64,000 nucleotides of DNA from Bradyrhizobium erythrophlei (GCA_900129675.1 FSRD01000001.1:4701501-4765500), one strand, 5' to 3'. Counted from the first letter of the stretch, positions 24,493 to 33,877 are shown. The notes: a model not told the origin generated them from the letters alone. Translations and numbers: made by a program.

Positions 24493-26331
24493 ATGTGCGG
24501 GATTGCAGGCATCGTTGACTTTCGCGGCAACGCTGTCGAGCCGGCCGAGATCTCGCGCCTGACGAATCTGTTGGCACATCGCGGCCCGAACGGTGCGGGA
24601 ACCTGGTTCAGTGCAGATCGAGATGTTGCCTTTGGTCACCGTCGGCTGGCAATTATCGATCCGGGAGCGGGCGGTTACCAGCCCATGTTGTCCGACGATA
24701 GTCGCCATGTGATTGTCTTCAACGGCGAAATTTACAATTTCCTGGAGCTTCGGCGCGAACTCGAGGCGGAAGGCGCGATCTTCCACACCCAGTCGGATAC
24801 TGAGGTCATTCTTGCGGCGTGGCGAGCGTGGCAGGAAGGAATGTTGTCGCGCTTCAACGGCATGTGGGCCTTGGCGATTTACGATACTCAGACAAAGGAA
24901 GTGTTCCTCGCGCGCGACCGCTTCGGCATCAAGCCGCTTCTCTATGCGGCGTCGCCCAAGCGCTTTGTTTTCGCATCGGAGCAGCGCGCGCTGGTGCGAA
25001 GCGATCTGTTTGGGACGTCGCTGGATGTAGACGTCGCGCGGCGGATTATGCTGGATCCCTTTGGAGTCGAAGGTAGCGAGCGGACCCTCTGCCAAGAGGC
25101 GCGCCGTTTGCAGGGCGGCCATTGTTTGTGGCTGCGTCAGGGGCGGCTGGAGATCCGGCGCTGGTGGCGCACCATCGACCATTTGCCGGCGGTGCCGAGG
25201 ACCGAACCCGAGCGCGTCGAACGCTTTCGCGAACTGTTCCAGGATGCCGTTGCGCTGAGGATGCGCAGCGACGTGCCAATCGGGACTTGCTTGTCGGGAG
25301 GGTTCGATTCATCAGCCGTGATCTGCACCATGGCTGCGCACGAAAAAGCCGGGATGGGACCGCGCGACAGCACCTCATGGCGCCATGCCTTTGTCGCGAC
25401 ATTTCCAGGCGCATTGAACGATGAGCGGCCCATGGCCGAGGAGGCGGCCGCATGGGCGGAAGTCAATCCGACGTTCCTGGAAATCGATCGGACGGACGCG
25501 CTGACTGACCTGGACCAAATCCTCGACGACAGTGATGACGTCTATATCGGGCTTCCAAGCGCGGTCTGGTTGATCTATCGAGAGCTCAGCCGCCAGAACG
25601 TGCCGGTATCGCTCGATGGCCACGGGGCCGATGAGTTGATGGGGGCCTATCTCCAGGATGGTCAATCCGGAGCTTTTCGGATGAGAAATGCCCTCGCGGG
25701 AATTTCCTCGAATTCAGCACTGGCCAGGCACGGCGTGAATCTGTTGCGGGCGCTGATGATCAAACGCCAGGGGCAGTATTTTTTGCGCGGCGGTCTGCGC
25801 CAGGTTCCCGGCCAGTTCAGTCTTGTGGGCGATGACGACGTGCTGCCGCGCGATTGGGGGTCGTTGAACCGACGCCTTTATCGAATGTTTCACGGCACTG
25901 TATTGCCGACCATTCTGCGAAACTTCGATCGCCTTTCGATGGCCCACGGCATCGAAGTCCGGATGCCGTTCATGGACTGGCGCCTGGTTACTTATACGAT
26001 GGCGCTGCCGGAGACGAGCAAATCGTCCGATGGCTACACCAAGGTCATCGCGCGGCGGGCAATGGCCAATCAGATGCCGGAGTCCATCCGCATGGGGCGC
26101 CGGAAGGTGGGCTTCAACTCGCCGATGCCGGAGTGGCTGAACGGGCCGCTGTCCGACTGGACGGCCGATTTGCTCGATCAAAAGGTTCCGGCGTTCGCCG
26201 AATTGGTGGACGAGCCTAAGCTACGCAGGACGGTCAGCCGCTTGACGTTTTCTAAGACATGGGACTGGGAATCGGTCGGACGAATCTGGCCGTATTTGAA
26301 CATGAAATGGCTGCTGGCAAGGCAGGCTTGA
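24493..26331 (+). CDS. asnB: glutamine-hydrolysing asparagine synthase-like amidotransferase
   Basis: A 612-residue protein with an N-terminal Ntn-type glutaminase domain (MCGIAGIVDF; Cys2 is the nucleophile; HRGPNGAG near residue 34) and a C-terminal ATP-pyrophosphatase synthetase domain with SGGFDSS at about 268. This is AsnB-type architecture. In polysaccharide loci such enzymes often amidate uronic acids or other carboxylated sugars, which would fit the diacetamido-uronic acid suggested by the wlb genes; that role is inferred. The true start is the ATG at 24493, since Cys must be residue 2. It is tightly packed between wzx and a CgeB-like gene. Confidence 0.87.
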   Translation: MCGIAGIVDFRGNAVEPAEISRLTNLLAHRGPNGAGTWFSADRDVAFGHRRLAIIDPGAGGYQPMLSDDSRHVIVFNGEIYNFLELRRELEAEGAIFHTQSDTEVILAAWRAWQEGMLSRFNGMWALAIYDTQTKEVFLARDRFGIKPLLYAASPKRFVFASEQRALVRSDLFGTSLDVDVARRIMLDPFGVEGSERTLCQEARRLQGGHCLWLRQGRLEIRRWWRTIDHLPAVPRTEPERVERFRELFQDAVALRMRSDVPIGTCLSGGFDSSAVICTMAAHEKAGMGPRDSTSWRHAFVATFPGALNDERPMAEEAAAWAEVNPTFLEIDRTDALTDLDQILDDSDDVYIGLPSAVWLIYRELSRQNVPVSLDGHGADELMGAYLQDGQSGAFRMRNALAGISSNSALARHGVNLLRALMIKRQGQYFLRGGLRQVPGQFSLVGDDDVLPRDWGSLNRRLYRMFHGTVLPTILRNFDRLSMAHGIEVRMPFMDWRLVTYTMALPETSKSSDGYTKVIARRAMANQMPESIRMGRRKVGFNSPMPEWLNGPLSDWTADLLDQKVPAFAELVDEPKLRRTVSRLTFSKTWDWESVGRIWPYLNMKWLLARQA

Positions 26332-26334
26332 ATT

Positions 26335-27423
26335 ATGCGTTTGTTCCAAAACAGTGGCCTTTATCCGTCATATCTACGGCGCCTGAACCAGCTTGCATCT
26401 GGGGCGCATGGTTTCGATGAGCGACGTCGGATCTTTTTGGCCGATCGATTTGGTGCGCTGCATTTCTTGAAACCGGTGCTTGAAGGAGACGCCGATGCCT
26501 TCTTCACCAATGGCGACGATGAAATCTTGCAACGTTATTGGGCGCGCGAAAACGGCATGCCGGGCAAACCATCGCTTGAAAGCATAATGCTCGCGCAAAT
26601 TGAGAGCCACCGGACCGAGGTTTTTTACAACCTTGATCCCATACGGTATCCGAGTTCGTTTGTTGGCAAGCTTCCGGGGTGCGTCAAGAAAACACTCTGC
26701 TGGCGGGCCGCCCCATCAGGAAATGCAGATTTGACAACCTATGGCGCGGTGCTCGGAAATTTTCCTTCAATCCTGGATTCCTGGCGCAGCAAGGGTTGTC
26801 GCGTCGAGCTTTTTTTCCCAGCGCTCGACCCCATGATGGCAGAATATGGACACGGCGACCGATCGATCGATGTGCTTTTTGTCGGAGGCTATTCACGACA
26901 TCATACCGCGCGCGCAAAAATCCTCGAGCAGGTGGCAGGCCTGGCCGGTACCTTCGAGCTGATGTATTGCCTGGACTCTTCGCGGCTTACTTGGCTTGCG
27001 GAAAGCGCGATCGGCAACTTGCTGCCGCTGCGAACTCACCGGCGTCCGGATGTCATAGCCAGAATTGCAAACCCCCCGGTATTCGGAAAGCAGCTGTACG
27101 AACTTATCGGAAAATCAAAGATCGTGCTCAATGGCGCCATCGATATGGCCGGCAACGATCGGGGAAATATGCGCTGTTTTGAAGCCATCGGCTGCGGCGC
27201 CTTAATGGTGTCCGACGTCGGCAATTATCCAGACGGAATGAAAGCAGGCTTGACAATGGAGACTTACGCTTCCCCGGAGCATGCCGCGGAACTGATCTCG
27301 AAGTGCCTGGAGAACTGGCCTCGATTGGCGGAGGTTGCAGCCCGGGGACGGAACCGGATTTCGGAGACTTATAGTAAGTCCTTGCAATTGGAGCGTTTCG
27401 TCGATCTCGTCGCGCGGATTTAG
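26335..27423 (+). CDS. CgeB-like glycosyltransferase (GT4-type C-terminal domain)
   Basis: The 362-residue protein resembles CgeB-type glycosyltransferases. A divergent N-terminal half is followed by IDVLFVGGYSRHHTARAK (about 181-198) and a C-terminal domain with NMRCFEAIGCGALMVSD, the sugar-nucleotide-binding motif of the GT1_2 (PF13524-like) group. The donor and acceptor cannot be told. It starts 3 bp after asnB and is in the same operon as the flippase, so it most likely adds one sugar of the repeat unit in the cytoplasm. Confidence 0.72.
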   Translation: MRLFQNSGLYPSYLRRLNQLASGAHGFDERRRIFLADRFGALHFLKPVLEGDADAFFTNGDDEILQRYWARENGMPGKPSLESIMLAQIESHRTEVFYNLDPIRYPSSFVGKLPGCVKKTLCWRAAPSGNADLTTYGAVLGNFPSILDSWRSKGCRVELFFPALDPMMAEYGHGDRSIDVLFVGGYSRHHTARAKILEQVAGLAGTFELMYCLDSSRLTWLAESAIGNLLPLRTHRRPDVIARIANPPVFGKQLYELIGKSKIVLNGAIDMAGNDRGNMRCFEAIGCGALMVSDVGNYPDGMKAGLTMETYASPEHAAELISKCLENWPRLAEVAARGRNRISETYSKSLQLERFVDLVARI

Positions 27424-27481
27424 CCGTGCTAAAGCGTTCCATATTAAGGGAGTCGCGGAGAGCGGCCAATTCAGGTTTTCG

Positions 27482-28327
27482 ATGATGCATACGGATAGAC
27501 TTATCCACGGTATGAAATTGTTGCTCGACGGAGCCGCCGTGCCCGTTTTCAAAATGCGGCCACGGCCCTTCAGCCCGGGCTATCAAACCGTAAAGCGTCG
27601 GCTCATAAAATCGGCGGTCGATCGTGACATGCTGCGTGACGGCAAGAACCTGCCGCCCGGCTACGGCGTCGCCATGGACGAACGGGTCGTGGAGTATCCT
27701 TGGCTGTTTGCACGGCTGTCGACGAATGTCGGCAAAATGCTCGATGCCGGGTCAACCTTTAATCATGATTTCCTTTTGGAACGGCCCCCGTTACGGGGCG
27801 CTGATCTCACCATCATGACGCTGGCGCCGGAAAAGCGGTGCTACTGGTACAACGGTTATTCCTACGTCTTCGGCGATCTAAGAAATACGATGTTTGCCGA
27901 TCATGCATTCGATACGATCGCCAGCATTTCCACAATCGAGCACATTGGCCTGAATAATACGATGCTCTACACGGGAAATCCCGAGGATATGGAATCCGAT
28001 GAGAACGGGTTCGTGCCGGCGGTGAAGGAATTTAGGCGAATTCTCAAGCCCGGCGGTACCTGTTTCATTTCTGTTCCCTTCGGCAAGCGGGATAATCTCG
28101 GCTGGTATCAGGTCTTCGATCTCGGGATGATCGAAAAAATCGTCGAGACATTTGGACCAAGTTCGCACCAGATCGATTATTTCGGCTACTCGAGCGATGG
28201 CTGGTCCCGAGGATCCGCAGCTTCCCTGGCGAATGCGACCGTGTACGACGTTCATACCGGTAAGGGATGGAGCACCGACCGGGCGGCATCGTCCCGGGGT
28301 GTGGCGTGCCTGCAGTTGACGGCATGA
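27482..28327 (+). CDS. SAM-dependent methyltransferase, class I-like
   Basis: A methyltransferase of 281 residues from the ATG at 27482; a second ATG at 27485 is adjacent. Visible are LDAGSTFNHDFLL (motif I variant without the usual GxGxG), the acidic motif of DTIASISTIEHIG, and EFRRILKPGGTCFISVPFG, the motif typical of methyltransferase-11-like proteins. It may methylate a sugar or the non-reducing end of the glycan. Reading further upstream would overlap the CgeB-like gene. It ends in an ATGA overlap with the acyltransferase. Confidence 0.72.
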   Translation: MMHTDRLIHGMKLLLDGAAVPVFKMRPRPFSPGYQTVKRRLIKSAVDRDMLRDGKNLPPGYGVAMDERVVEYPWLFARLSTNVGKMLDAGSTFNHDFLLERPPLRGADLTIMTLAPEKRCYWYNGYSYVFGDLRNTMFADHAFDTIASISTIEHIGLNNTMLYTGNPEDMESDENGFVPAVKEFRRILKPGGTCFISVPFGKRDNLGWYQVFDLGMIEKIVETFGPSSHQIDYFGYSSDGWSRGSAASLANATVYDVHTGKGWSTDRAASSRGVACLQLTA

Positions 28328-28893
28328 ACATCGATTTCCTGATCCAGCGACTTATCGGGCGCGCCACGTGTCGGCTGCAGCAAGATGCAGTTCTCGGTTC
28401 TAGTGCGAGGATCAGAAATATTAGAGGCGATATTGACAAGATCCTTGTCGGCCCGCACAGCCGCATCTTGGGAGAACTTCTGACCTTCGCGCACGGCGGC
28501 GAGATTAAAATCGGCGAGTGGTGCTACGTAGGTGAGGGGACCCGAATCTGGTCGGCAGCCTCCATTGTGATCGGCAATCGCGTTCTGATTTCGCATTCGG
28601 CGAACATTTTCGACAGCCTTACGCATCCGCTTCAGGCGGCGGCGCGACATGAACAGATCAGGCAAATTTTCGGACACGGACACCCTCGCGAGATCTCGCT
28701 TGACGAGAGCCCGGTCAAGATTTGCGATGATGCTTGGATTGGTGCAGGTGCAATGGTACTGCGCGGCGTAACCGTAGGTGAAGGCGGCGTTGTCGCCGCA
28801 GGTGCCGTCGTCACCAAGGATGTTCCACCGTATTCTATCGTGGCAGGAAATCCTGCTGTGCTCATAAGAGAGTTGCCAGCCGATGCCCGCTGA
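28324..28893 (+). CDS. hexapeptide-repeat O-acyltransferase (WbbJ/Maa-like)
   Basis: A 189-residue left-handed beta-helix acyltransferase with hexapeptide repeats (IKIGEWCYVGEGTRI, WIGAGAMVLRGVTVGEG) and the closing motif YSIVAGNPAVLI. It probably O-acetylates a sugar. The start at 28324 forms an ATGA overlap with the methyltransferase; an upstream in-frame ATG at 28267 would lie inside that gene. The 3' end overlaps the next gene by 11 bp. This is a different subfamily from WlbB. Confidence 0.8.
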   Translation: MNIDFLIQRLIGRATCRLQQDAVLGSSARIRNIRGDIDKILVGPHSRILGELLTFAHGGEIKIGEWCYVGEGTRIWSAASIVIGNRVLISHSANIFDSLTHPLQAAARHEQIRQIFGHGHPREISLDESPVKICDDAWIGAGAMVLRGVTVGEGGVVAAGAVVTKDVPPYSIVAGNPAVLIRELPADAR

Positions 28894-29740
28894 GCCGGAA
28901 ACCTCGACGTGGGAAAACGCTGTGATCTGGCTTCGCAACCAGCCGAGCCAGCAGCAGCTTGTGCTCGACGCTTTTTACGATGACCCTCTGATCGCCGCCG
29001 CGGAGCGCTATTTTGGCAGCGAAGAATGGCAGACGGTTTCACAGCTCCTGAAAGGACGGACGGGCACGGCACTCGACGTGGGCGCCGGACGCGGTATAGC
29101 TAGCTATGCGCTTGCGCGCGAAGGGTTCCTGGTTACTGCGCTCGAACCTGATCCCAGTGCCATCGTCGGCGCGGCGGCGATTCGGGCACTCGCCGCCGAG
29201 GCCGGACTGCAAGTTGATGTGGTACAGGAGTTTTCCGAACGCTTGCCGTTTGCTGATGCCACGTTCGATGTGGTGTTTGCGCGGGCCGTGCTGCACCACA
29301 CCCGAGATCTGGATAGCGCATGTCGCGAAATGTTTCGGGTGCTGCGCCCCGGTGGAATTTTCATCGCCGCGCGCGAACATGTAATCAGCAAGGAAACTGA
29401 CCTGACACAGTTTCTTGATCAACACCCATTGCATCACCTCTATGGCGGCGAGCATGCGTTCCTTCTCGATCGCTATACTGGCGCCCTCAATGACGCGGGC
29501 TTTGCTCCGGTCGAGGTGCTGTCTCCGCTGAAAAGCCCCATCAATCTCTTTCCGTATACGATCGACAGTCTGCGGAACGAGGTCGTGGGCAGACTTTCGC
29601 GAAAGGTGCCCGCCGGACCATTGTGGCGCGTCGCACTCGGATCCAATCGCATCTTCAAGTCGCTGCTCTCGATAGCGGAGCTTTTCGACAACCGGCCGGG
29701 ACGACTCTATTCATTTGTCGGCCACAAGGCGCAGCTCTGA
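28883..29740 (+). CDS. class I SAM-dependent methyltransferase
   Basis: A 285-residue protein with a textbook methyltransferase-11 fold: motif I ALDVGAGRGIASYAL (about 62-76), the acidic end of strand 2 in ALEPDPS, the DVVFARAVLHHTRD motif IV region, and EMFRVLRPGGIFIAARE. The substrate is unknown. The location between an acyltransferase and an epimerase-like gene suggests methylation of a sugar or sugar-lipid intermediate of the polysaccharide. It overlaps the preceding gene by 11 bp and the next gene follows after 2 bp. Confidence 0.8.
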   Translation: MPAEPETSTWENAVIWLRNQPSQQQLVLDAFYDDPLIAAAERYFGSEEWQTVSQLLKGRTGTALDVGAGRGIASYALAREGFLVTALEPDPSAIVGAAAIRALAAEAGLQVDVVQEFSERLPFADATFDVVFARAVLHHTRDLDSACREMFRVLRPGGIFIAAREHVISKETDLTQFLDQHPLHHLYGGEHAFLLDRYTGALNDAGFAPVEVLSPLKSPINLFPYTIDSLRNEVVGRLSRKVPAGPLWRVALGSNRIFKSLLSIAELFDNRPGRLYSFVGHKAQL

Positions 29741-29742
29741 CA

Positions 29743-30666
29743 ATGTGGGTTACCGGAGCCAATGGTTTCATCGGTCGGCACCTCGTTCGGGTGCTGGCAG
29801 ACACGGGGCACACTGTCCATGGCATTGGTCATGGCGCGTTTGAAGATGCTGACAGGGAGCGCATCGGCTTGAGGGAGTGGTTAAACGGCGAGATCGACGC
29901 CGCCAACCTCAACGCACTCGCAGGCCGGTCGGGATCGCCATCGACGATCTTTCATCTAGCCGGCGGATCATCGGTCGGATTGTCGATCGCGCAGCCATAT
30001 GAAGATTTTTCGCGGACCGTTTCCAGTACGGCCCGATTGCTGGAATGGCTGCGCGGTTCCGCACCGGATTGCCGCCTGATTGTGGCGTCCAGCGCGGCGG
30101 TCTATGGTGCTGAGTATCAAGGACCTATCTCCGAGGATTCCGAGCCGGTTCCAATGTCGCCCTATGGGCAGCACAAGCTAATGATGGAACAGTTGTGCAG
30201 AAGTTACGCCTTAACCTTCGGTTTGCGCAGTACGGTCGCGCGATTGTTTTCGGTCTACGGCCCCCATTTGCGTAAGCAATTGCTGTGGGACATGTGTTCC
30301 CGGTTGCAGAGGGGCGAACGAACCCTGGTTCTGGGCGGAACCGGCGCCGAAGTGCGCGACTGGATCGATGTCCGCGATGTAGCGCTGCTGTTTGCAAAGA
30401 TCGCCGAGGTGCCGCAGCGAGAAAGCTATCAGGTGGTCAACGGCGGCTCCGGTCTCGGAACGACGGTCGCCGATATAGCCGGCATGCTCGTGAAAAATTG
30501 GGGGGGCGACATCGCAGTGCGTTATTCCGGTAGCATTCGGCCGGGAGACCCCTTTAGTCTGCTGGCGGACGACACCAAGCTGCGTCGGCTACCTTTTGAC
30601 CGGCAAATACCGCTCGAGCGGGGGCTTGCCGAGTACGTGCTCTGGTTCAAGGAACAGGCTCGTTGA
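29743..30666 (+). CDS. NAD-dependent epimerase/dehydratase (extended SDR)
   Basis: A 307-residue extended SDR with the nucleotide motif TGANGFIGRHL (about 4-14), the catalytic Ser region VASSAAVYG, and YGQHKLMMEQL holding the Tyr-x-x-x-Lys pair. It probably epimerises or reduces a nucleotide sugar. It resembles UDP-glucose 4-epimerase and GDP-mannose-type reductases without clearly matching one, so no symbol is given. The ATG at 29743 lies 2 bp after the methyltransferase. It overlaps the next glycosyltransferase by 4 bp. Confidence 0.78.
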   Translation: MWVTGANGFIGRHLVRVLADTGHTVHGIGHGAFEDADRERIGLREWLNGEIDAANLNALAGRSGSPSTIFHLAGGSSVGLSIAQPYEDFSRTVSSTARLLEWLRGSAPDCRLIVASSAAVYGAEYQGPISEDSEPVPMSPYGQHKLMMEQLCRSYALTFGLRSTVARLFSVYGPHLRKQLLWDMCSRLQRGERTLVLGGTGAEVRDWIDVRDVALLFAKIAEVPQRESYQVVNGGSGLGTTVADIAGMLVKNWGGDIAVRYSGSIRPGDPFSLLADDTKLRRLPFDRQIPLERGLAEYVLWFKEQAR

Positions 30667-31826
30667 CCGCTCGCCCCCCCCTCCGCGTTGCATTCACCAT
30701 TATTCCTCGCCGGATTTGGGCCGGTGGATATAACTACCAGAGCAACTTATTTGCAGCCCTGAACCGTTACCGCCAAGGCGAGATTGCGCCGGTTGTTTTC
30801 GCAGGCGAGCAGGACGATGCCGCCGATCTCGAGGCCCTTGCGCGTACCCCCGGCGTCGAGACCGCGCAATCCGCAGCTTTCGATCGACGTCGTGCCGGCC
30901 TCGCTGCAGCCCTTTCGCTCGGGCTTGACTATGCGGCGGTAGCTGAGTTCCGGGAACGGAAGGTCGACGTTGTTTTCGAATCGGCACGGTTTTTTGGTTG
31001 GCGTCTGCCATACCCGGCGGTGGCCTGGTTTCCGGACTTTCAGCATCAGCGATTGCCGCAACTGTTTTCGCCAGCCGCACGATGGCAACGTGAGATTGGT
31101 TTTCGCCTGCAAATCGCGTCGGGCCGCACCATCATGCTCAGCAGCGAAAGCGCGCTTCGCGACTGCCAAAAGCTTTATCCAGGAACAGCTCGTCGAACCT
31201 GTGTCGTGAGGTTTGCGACGCAGCCGCCGCCTGATCTTCTGACCGCAAACCCGTCTGACGTCATCGAGCATTATGGATTGCCGTCAAGATTTTTCTATCT
31301 GCCCAATCAGTTTTGGCGGCATAAGAACCATCAGGTGGTGGTCGATGCGCTGGCAATTCTGGCGAAACGCGGAGACGACGTTGTCGTCGCTGCCTCGGGC
31401 AGCAAGGGCGACCATCGAGAACCCGATTATTTTGACAGAATCATGCGGCAGGTCGTGGAGCGCGGCCTTGAAAGCAATTTTCGCTACCTTGGAATGGTTC
31501 CGCTGCCTCACGTGTACGCTCTTCTGCGCGCTGCTACGGCCCTGATCAATCCGTCTCGCTTTGAAGGCTGGAGCACCACAGTGGAGGAGGCGAAGTCGTT
31601 CGGTGTGCCAATGATCTTGTCAAACATTGACGTACATCGCGAGCAGACAGAGGGCGAAGCAAGCTACTTCAGCATCGACGATCCTTCGTCACTTGCCGAC
31701 CATCTCGCGAAGGCGCTTCAAAATCCAGAGCCTGCAGTGGTTCGAAATCTATTGCCGGATCTCGATGCGCGCATGGCTGCGTTTGCCAAGGACTTCGCGG
31801 GTACAGTTCAGCGCGCAATGCAGTGA
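30663..31826 (+). CDS. GT4-family glycosyltransferase
   Basis: A 387-residue glycosyltransferase of GT-B fold: N-terminal acceptor domain with GGYNYQSNLF, and a C-terminal domain with INPSRFEGWSTTVEEAKSFG, the GT4 E-x7-E donor-binding motif. It appears to start with TTG at 30663, overlapping the epimerase stop. No better ATG lies in the first residues. It is the last gene of the plus-strand operon that begins with wlbA at 20261. Confidence 0.8.
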   Translation: MTARPPLRVAFTIIPRRIWAGGYNYQSNLFAALNRYRQGEIAPVVFAGEQDDAADLEALARTPGVETAQSAAFDRRRAGLAAALSLGLDYAAVAEFRERKVDVVFESARFFGWRLPYPAVAWFPDFQHQRLPQLFSPAARWQREIGFRLQIASGRTIMLSSESALRDCQKLYPGTARRTCVVRFATQPPPDLLTANPSDVIEHYGLPSRFFYLPNQFWRHKNHQVVVDALAILAKRGDDVVVAASGSKGDHREPDYFDRIMRQVVERGLESNFRYLGMVPLPHVYALLRAATALINPSRFEGWSTTVEEAKSFGVPMILSNIDVHREQTEGEASYFSIDDPSSLADHLAKALQNPEPAVVRNLLPDLDARMAAFAKDFAGTVQRAMQ

Positions 31827-32159
31827 TAACGGCAGGTTCGTCGGCCCCAAGCGGCTACTCATTTGGTCCGATAACGCACCGACTGACGTTTGAAAGAGCG
31901 AGACATCTCCGCGGCGCTAGAGGATTTCGTCGAGCCGCAGAATGGAGATATTTACCAGCGCGCCGAACGGCAACTCGACATTTGATCGTCTATTTGCGAC
32001 TCGCATAGGGGACGGTTCATCTGCGCAAATACTACCAACGGCCGCGACTTTTGACTCATTTTGGGAATACCAAATCGGGGAAACTCTGACTCGATGCTTG
32101 CTCTTGAGAGAGGAGCGGCAACGATGGGAAGAACGGTTAGGATCCTACGACGTGATTTG
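31827..32159. other. low-coding stretch with one uncertain small frame
   Basis: About 330 bp after the operon end. One plus-strand frame (31942-32160) would encode 72 residues, including FWEYQIGETLTRCLLLREERQRW. A different frame just upstream reads ISAALEDFVEPQNGDIYQRAERQL, which resembles the linker before the C-terminal helix-turn-helix of NtrC-type regulators. Neither is a convincing gene; together they may be debris of a regulator. Confidence 0.3.
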
Positions 32160-32545
32160 ACGTCAAAAAACTTCGTGCGGCGGCGAGCCGAGGGAAAGAT
32201 GGTTCAGCGGCGCGGTCGATGCTGGCTCTTGCGATAGTGCTCGATGGGGCTGATCGCAAATCAGCCGCCGAGACCTGCGGCATAGATCGACGCTGCGGGA
32301 GCAGAGGAGCAGGCCGAACTGACCGAACTAGTTGAGGCCAGGCCTGATCCGGCTCGTCATGGGGTGGTGCGCTGGCGGCGTGTGGATTTGGGCGACGAGT
32401 TGGAACGACGCTTCGGAATCGCGTTGCATGAACGTTCAGTCGGCAAGTTGCTGGCGAAGTTTCGCTATCGCCGGCTCTCGGTGCGCGCGCGTCATCCCCA
32501 AGCCGACGAGGAAGCCCAAGAGGCGATTAAAGAAACCTCGCTGCC
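32160..32545 (+). pseudogene. IS630-family transposase remnant
   Basis: The N-terminal helix-turn-helix half of an IS630-type transposase is split between two frames. The first reads RSMLALAIVLDGADRKSAAE then TCGIDR, and the second resumes with ARHGVVRWRRVDLGDELERR, ERSVGKLLAKFRYRRLSVR and ADEEAQEA. The middle is deleted and the whole DDE catalytic part is missing. It is a different IS630 type from the intact copy at 36695-37861. Confidence 0.78.
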
Positions 32546-32649
32546 ACGATCGCGCCGCGGCTCGATCAGTTAGGTTTGTCGATTCAGGGAAGGGCATGCG
32601 ATAGGGGAACAGGTCCAGGCGATTCGACAGCGGTAAAATGGTAGCTTGT

Positions 32650-33525
32650 TCAAGACGGTTTCCAGCCTGTGGCGAGTAGTTTTTTTGGCCGCGCAACGAG
32701 TGGGCAGCCGATCCGTTGCCATAAGGCGCCCTGGCCGATGGCTTTGAGAGACAGTTCAAGTAATCTTTCAGGTACCGGTACGAGCCAGGGCGGCCTGCCT
32801 AAGCTGGTCCGATGGCGTGCAATGACGTCCGCAACACTGAGCGGTGTGGGATCGGCGACGATGAATGTTTCTCCGCGCGTACGGGCATTGGTCACGGCCA
32901 ACGCGACGGCAGAATTGAAATTTTCGACCGAAAGCACGGAGCGTCGCGCCGTCAACCCTCCGAACGGCAGTGGAAACGGCAGACGCGAGATCTTGTGGAC
33001 GGTGGCAAAATTTCCCTTTTCGCCAGCGCCATAGATCACGACGGGACGGAGGATTGTGAATGAAACGCCTGTCGCGCGAACGGCCTTTTCCGCGGCCAAC
33101 TTCGACCTACCATAGGCGCTGCTCGGCCTTGGCGGGTCATCCTCGGTCAATTCATGATGGGAAAAAACGCCGGACTGCGCGGCAATCGACGAGACGAAAA
33201 CCAGATGAATGCCGCGGCGAAACGCAGCTTCGGCCAGTGCCTTGGTCGCTACGTGATTGACGCGGTCGTAGAGGTCTTCGTTAGCAGACGTGTGCGCAAT
33301 GCCGGCGAGATGGACGACGGCGTCGCATTTTCGCAGTAGGGGCTCCCAGTCGAATGGGAGGGACAGATCGGGAAGCCGGACCGCGACGATGTCCGGGCCT
33401 TCGAAAGCGGCGCCAGCCCTGGATGCGGCGATCACCTTGTAACCCTGCGTGGGGAGATAAGGTACGAGATGGCGCCCGAGGAAGCCGTCGGAGCCCGTCA
33501 CGAGCACGGTGGTTCGATCGTTCAT
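32650..33525 (-). CDS. NAD-dependent epimerase/dehydratase (UDP-GlcNAc 4-epimerase/WbpV-like), possibly 3'-truncated
   Basis: A 291-residue extended SDR with TGSDGFLGRHL (about 10-20), VFVSSIAAQSG and AYGRSKLAAEKAV (the Tyr-x-x-x-Lys pair). The VHLAGIAH and LRPVVIYGAGEKGNF segments are typical of WbpV/UDP-hexose 4-epimerase-like proteins. The C-terminus stops at ATGWKPS, where relatives usually continue for about 15-25 residues. The truncation is next to the IS630 remnant at 32160-32545, which may have caused it. It may still be active, as the catalytic core is complete. Confidence 0.75.
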   Translation of the reverse strand: MNDRTTVLVTGSDGFLGRHLVPYLPTQGYKVIAASRAGAAFEGPDIVAVRLPDLSLPFDWEPLLRKCDAVVHLAGIAHTSANEDLYDRVNHVATKALAEAAFRRGIHLVFVSSIAAQSGVFSHHELTEDDPPRPSSAYGRSKLAAEKAVRATGVSFTILRPVVIYGAGEKGNFATVHKISRLPFPLPFGGLTARRSVLSVENFNSAVALAVTNARTRGETFIVADPTPLSVADVIARHRTSLGRPPWLVPVPERLLELSLKAIGQGALWQRIGCPLVARPKKLLATGWKPS

Positions 33526-33696
33526 TGTGAGCGCATTTGAGGGGGAGACGCCGTGAATGGCTGCCGCCCGTGAGGACTACGAGGTGAACGCCTTGCTTAA
33601 GCTAAGGCATTGGCTTGTCGTACGCAATTGACGATTGTATCCCGAAACATTTCGTCGCCCGTGGAAATCAACGCTGCACGCCTGGCGCGCTGTCGG

Positions 33697-33870
33697 TCAA
33701 TGCGCAGGATCGGGTTGCCTGGGTCTTTTTTGTTCGAACAATGCGCGCGGAGTTACGTACCAGAGCAGAAACAGCAAAGCCGCGCCGTTCGCCAGCAAGG
33801 TTATCGATAGCGACAGGTTTAGGAAGATTTGAGGGAGGGCGCCTCCGGATATCAGAACGAACCGCGACGC
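33697..33870 (-). pseudogene. C-terminal fragment of a third polymerase-like paralogue
   Basis: This fragment reads RFVLISGGALPQIFLNLSLS, then ITLLANGAALLFLLWYVTPR. It matches the C-terminus of the protein at 17536-18825 (SFVLISSAVLPQVFLNVPLS, then WYATPR) almost residue for residue. The upstream nine-tenths of the gene is absent: the reading frame enters directly from the end of the glycosyltransferase gene at 33878. It lies on the minus strand like the intact paralogues, about 15 kb away. Confidence 0.75.
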
Positions 33871-33877
33871 GATCGCC

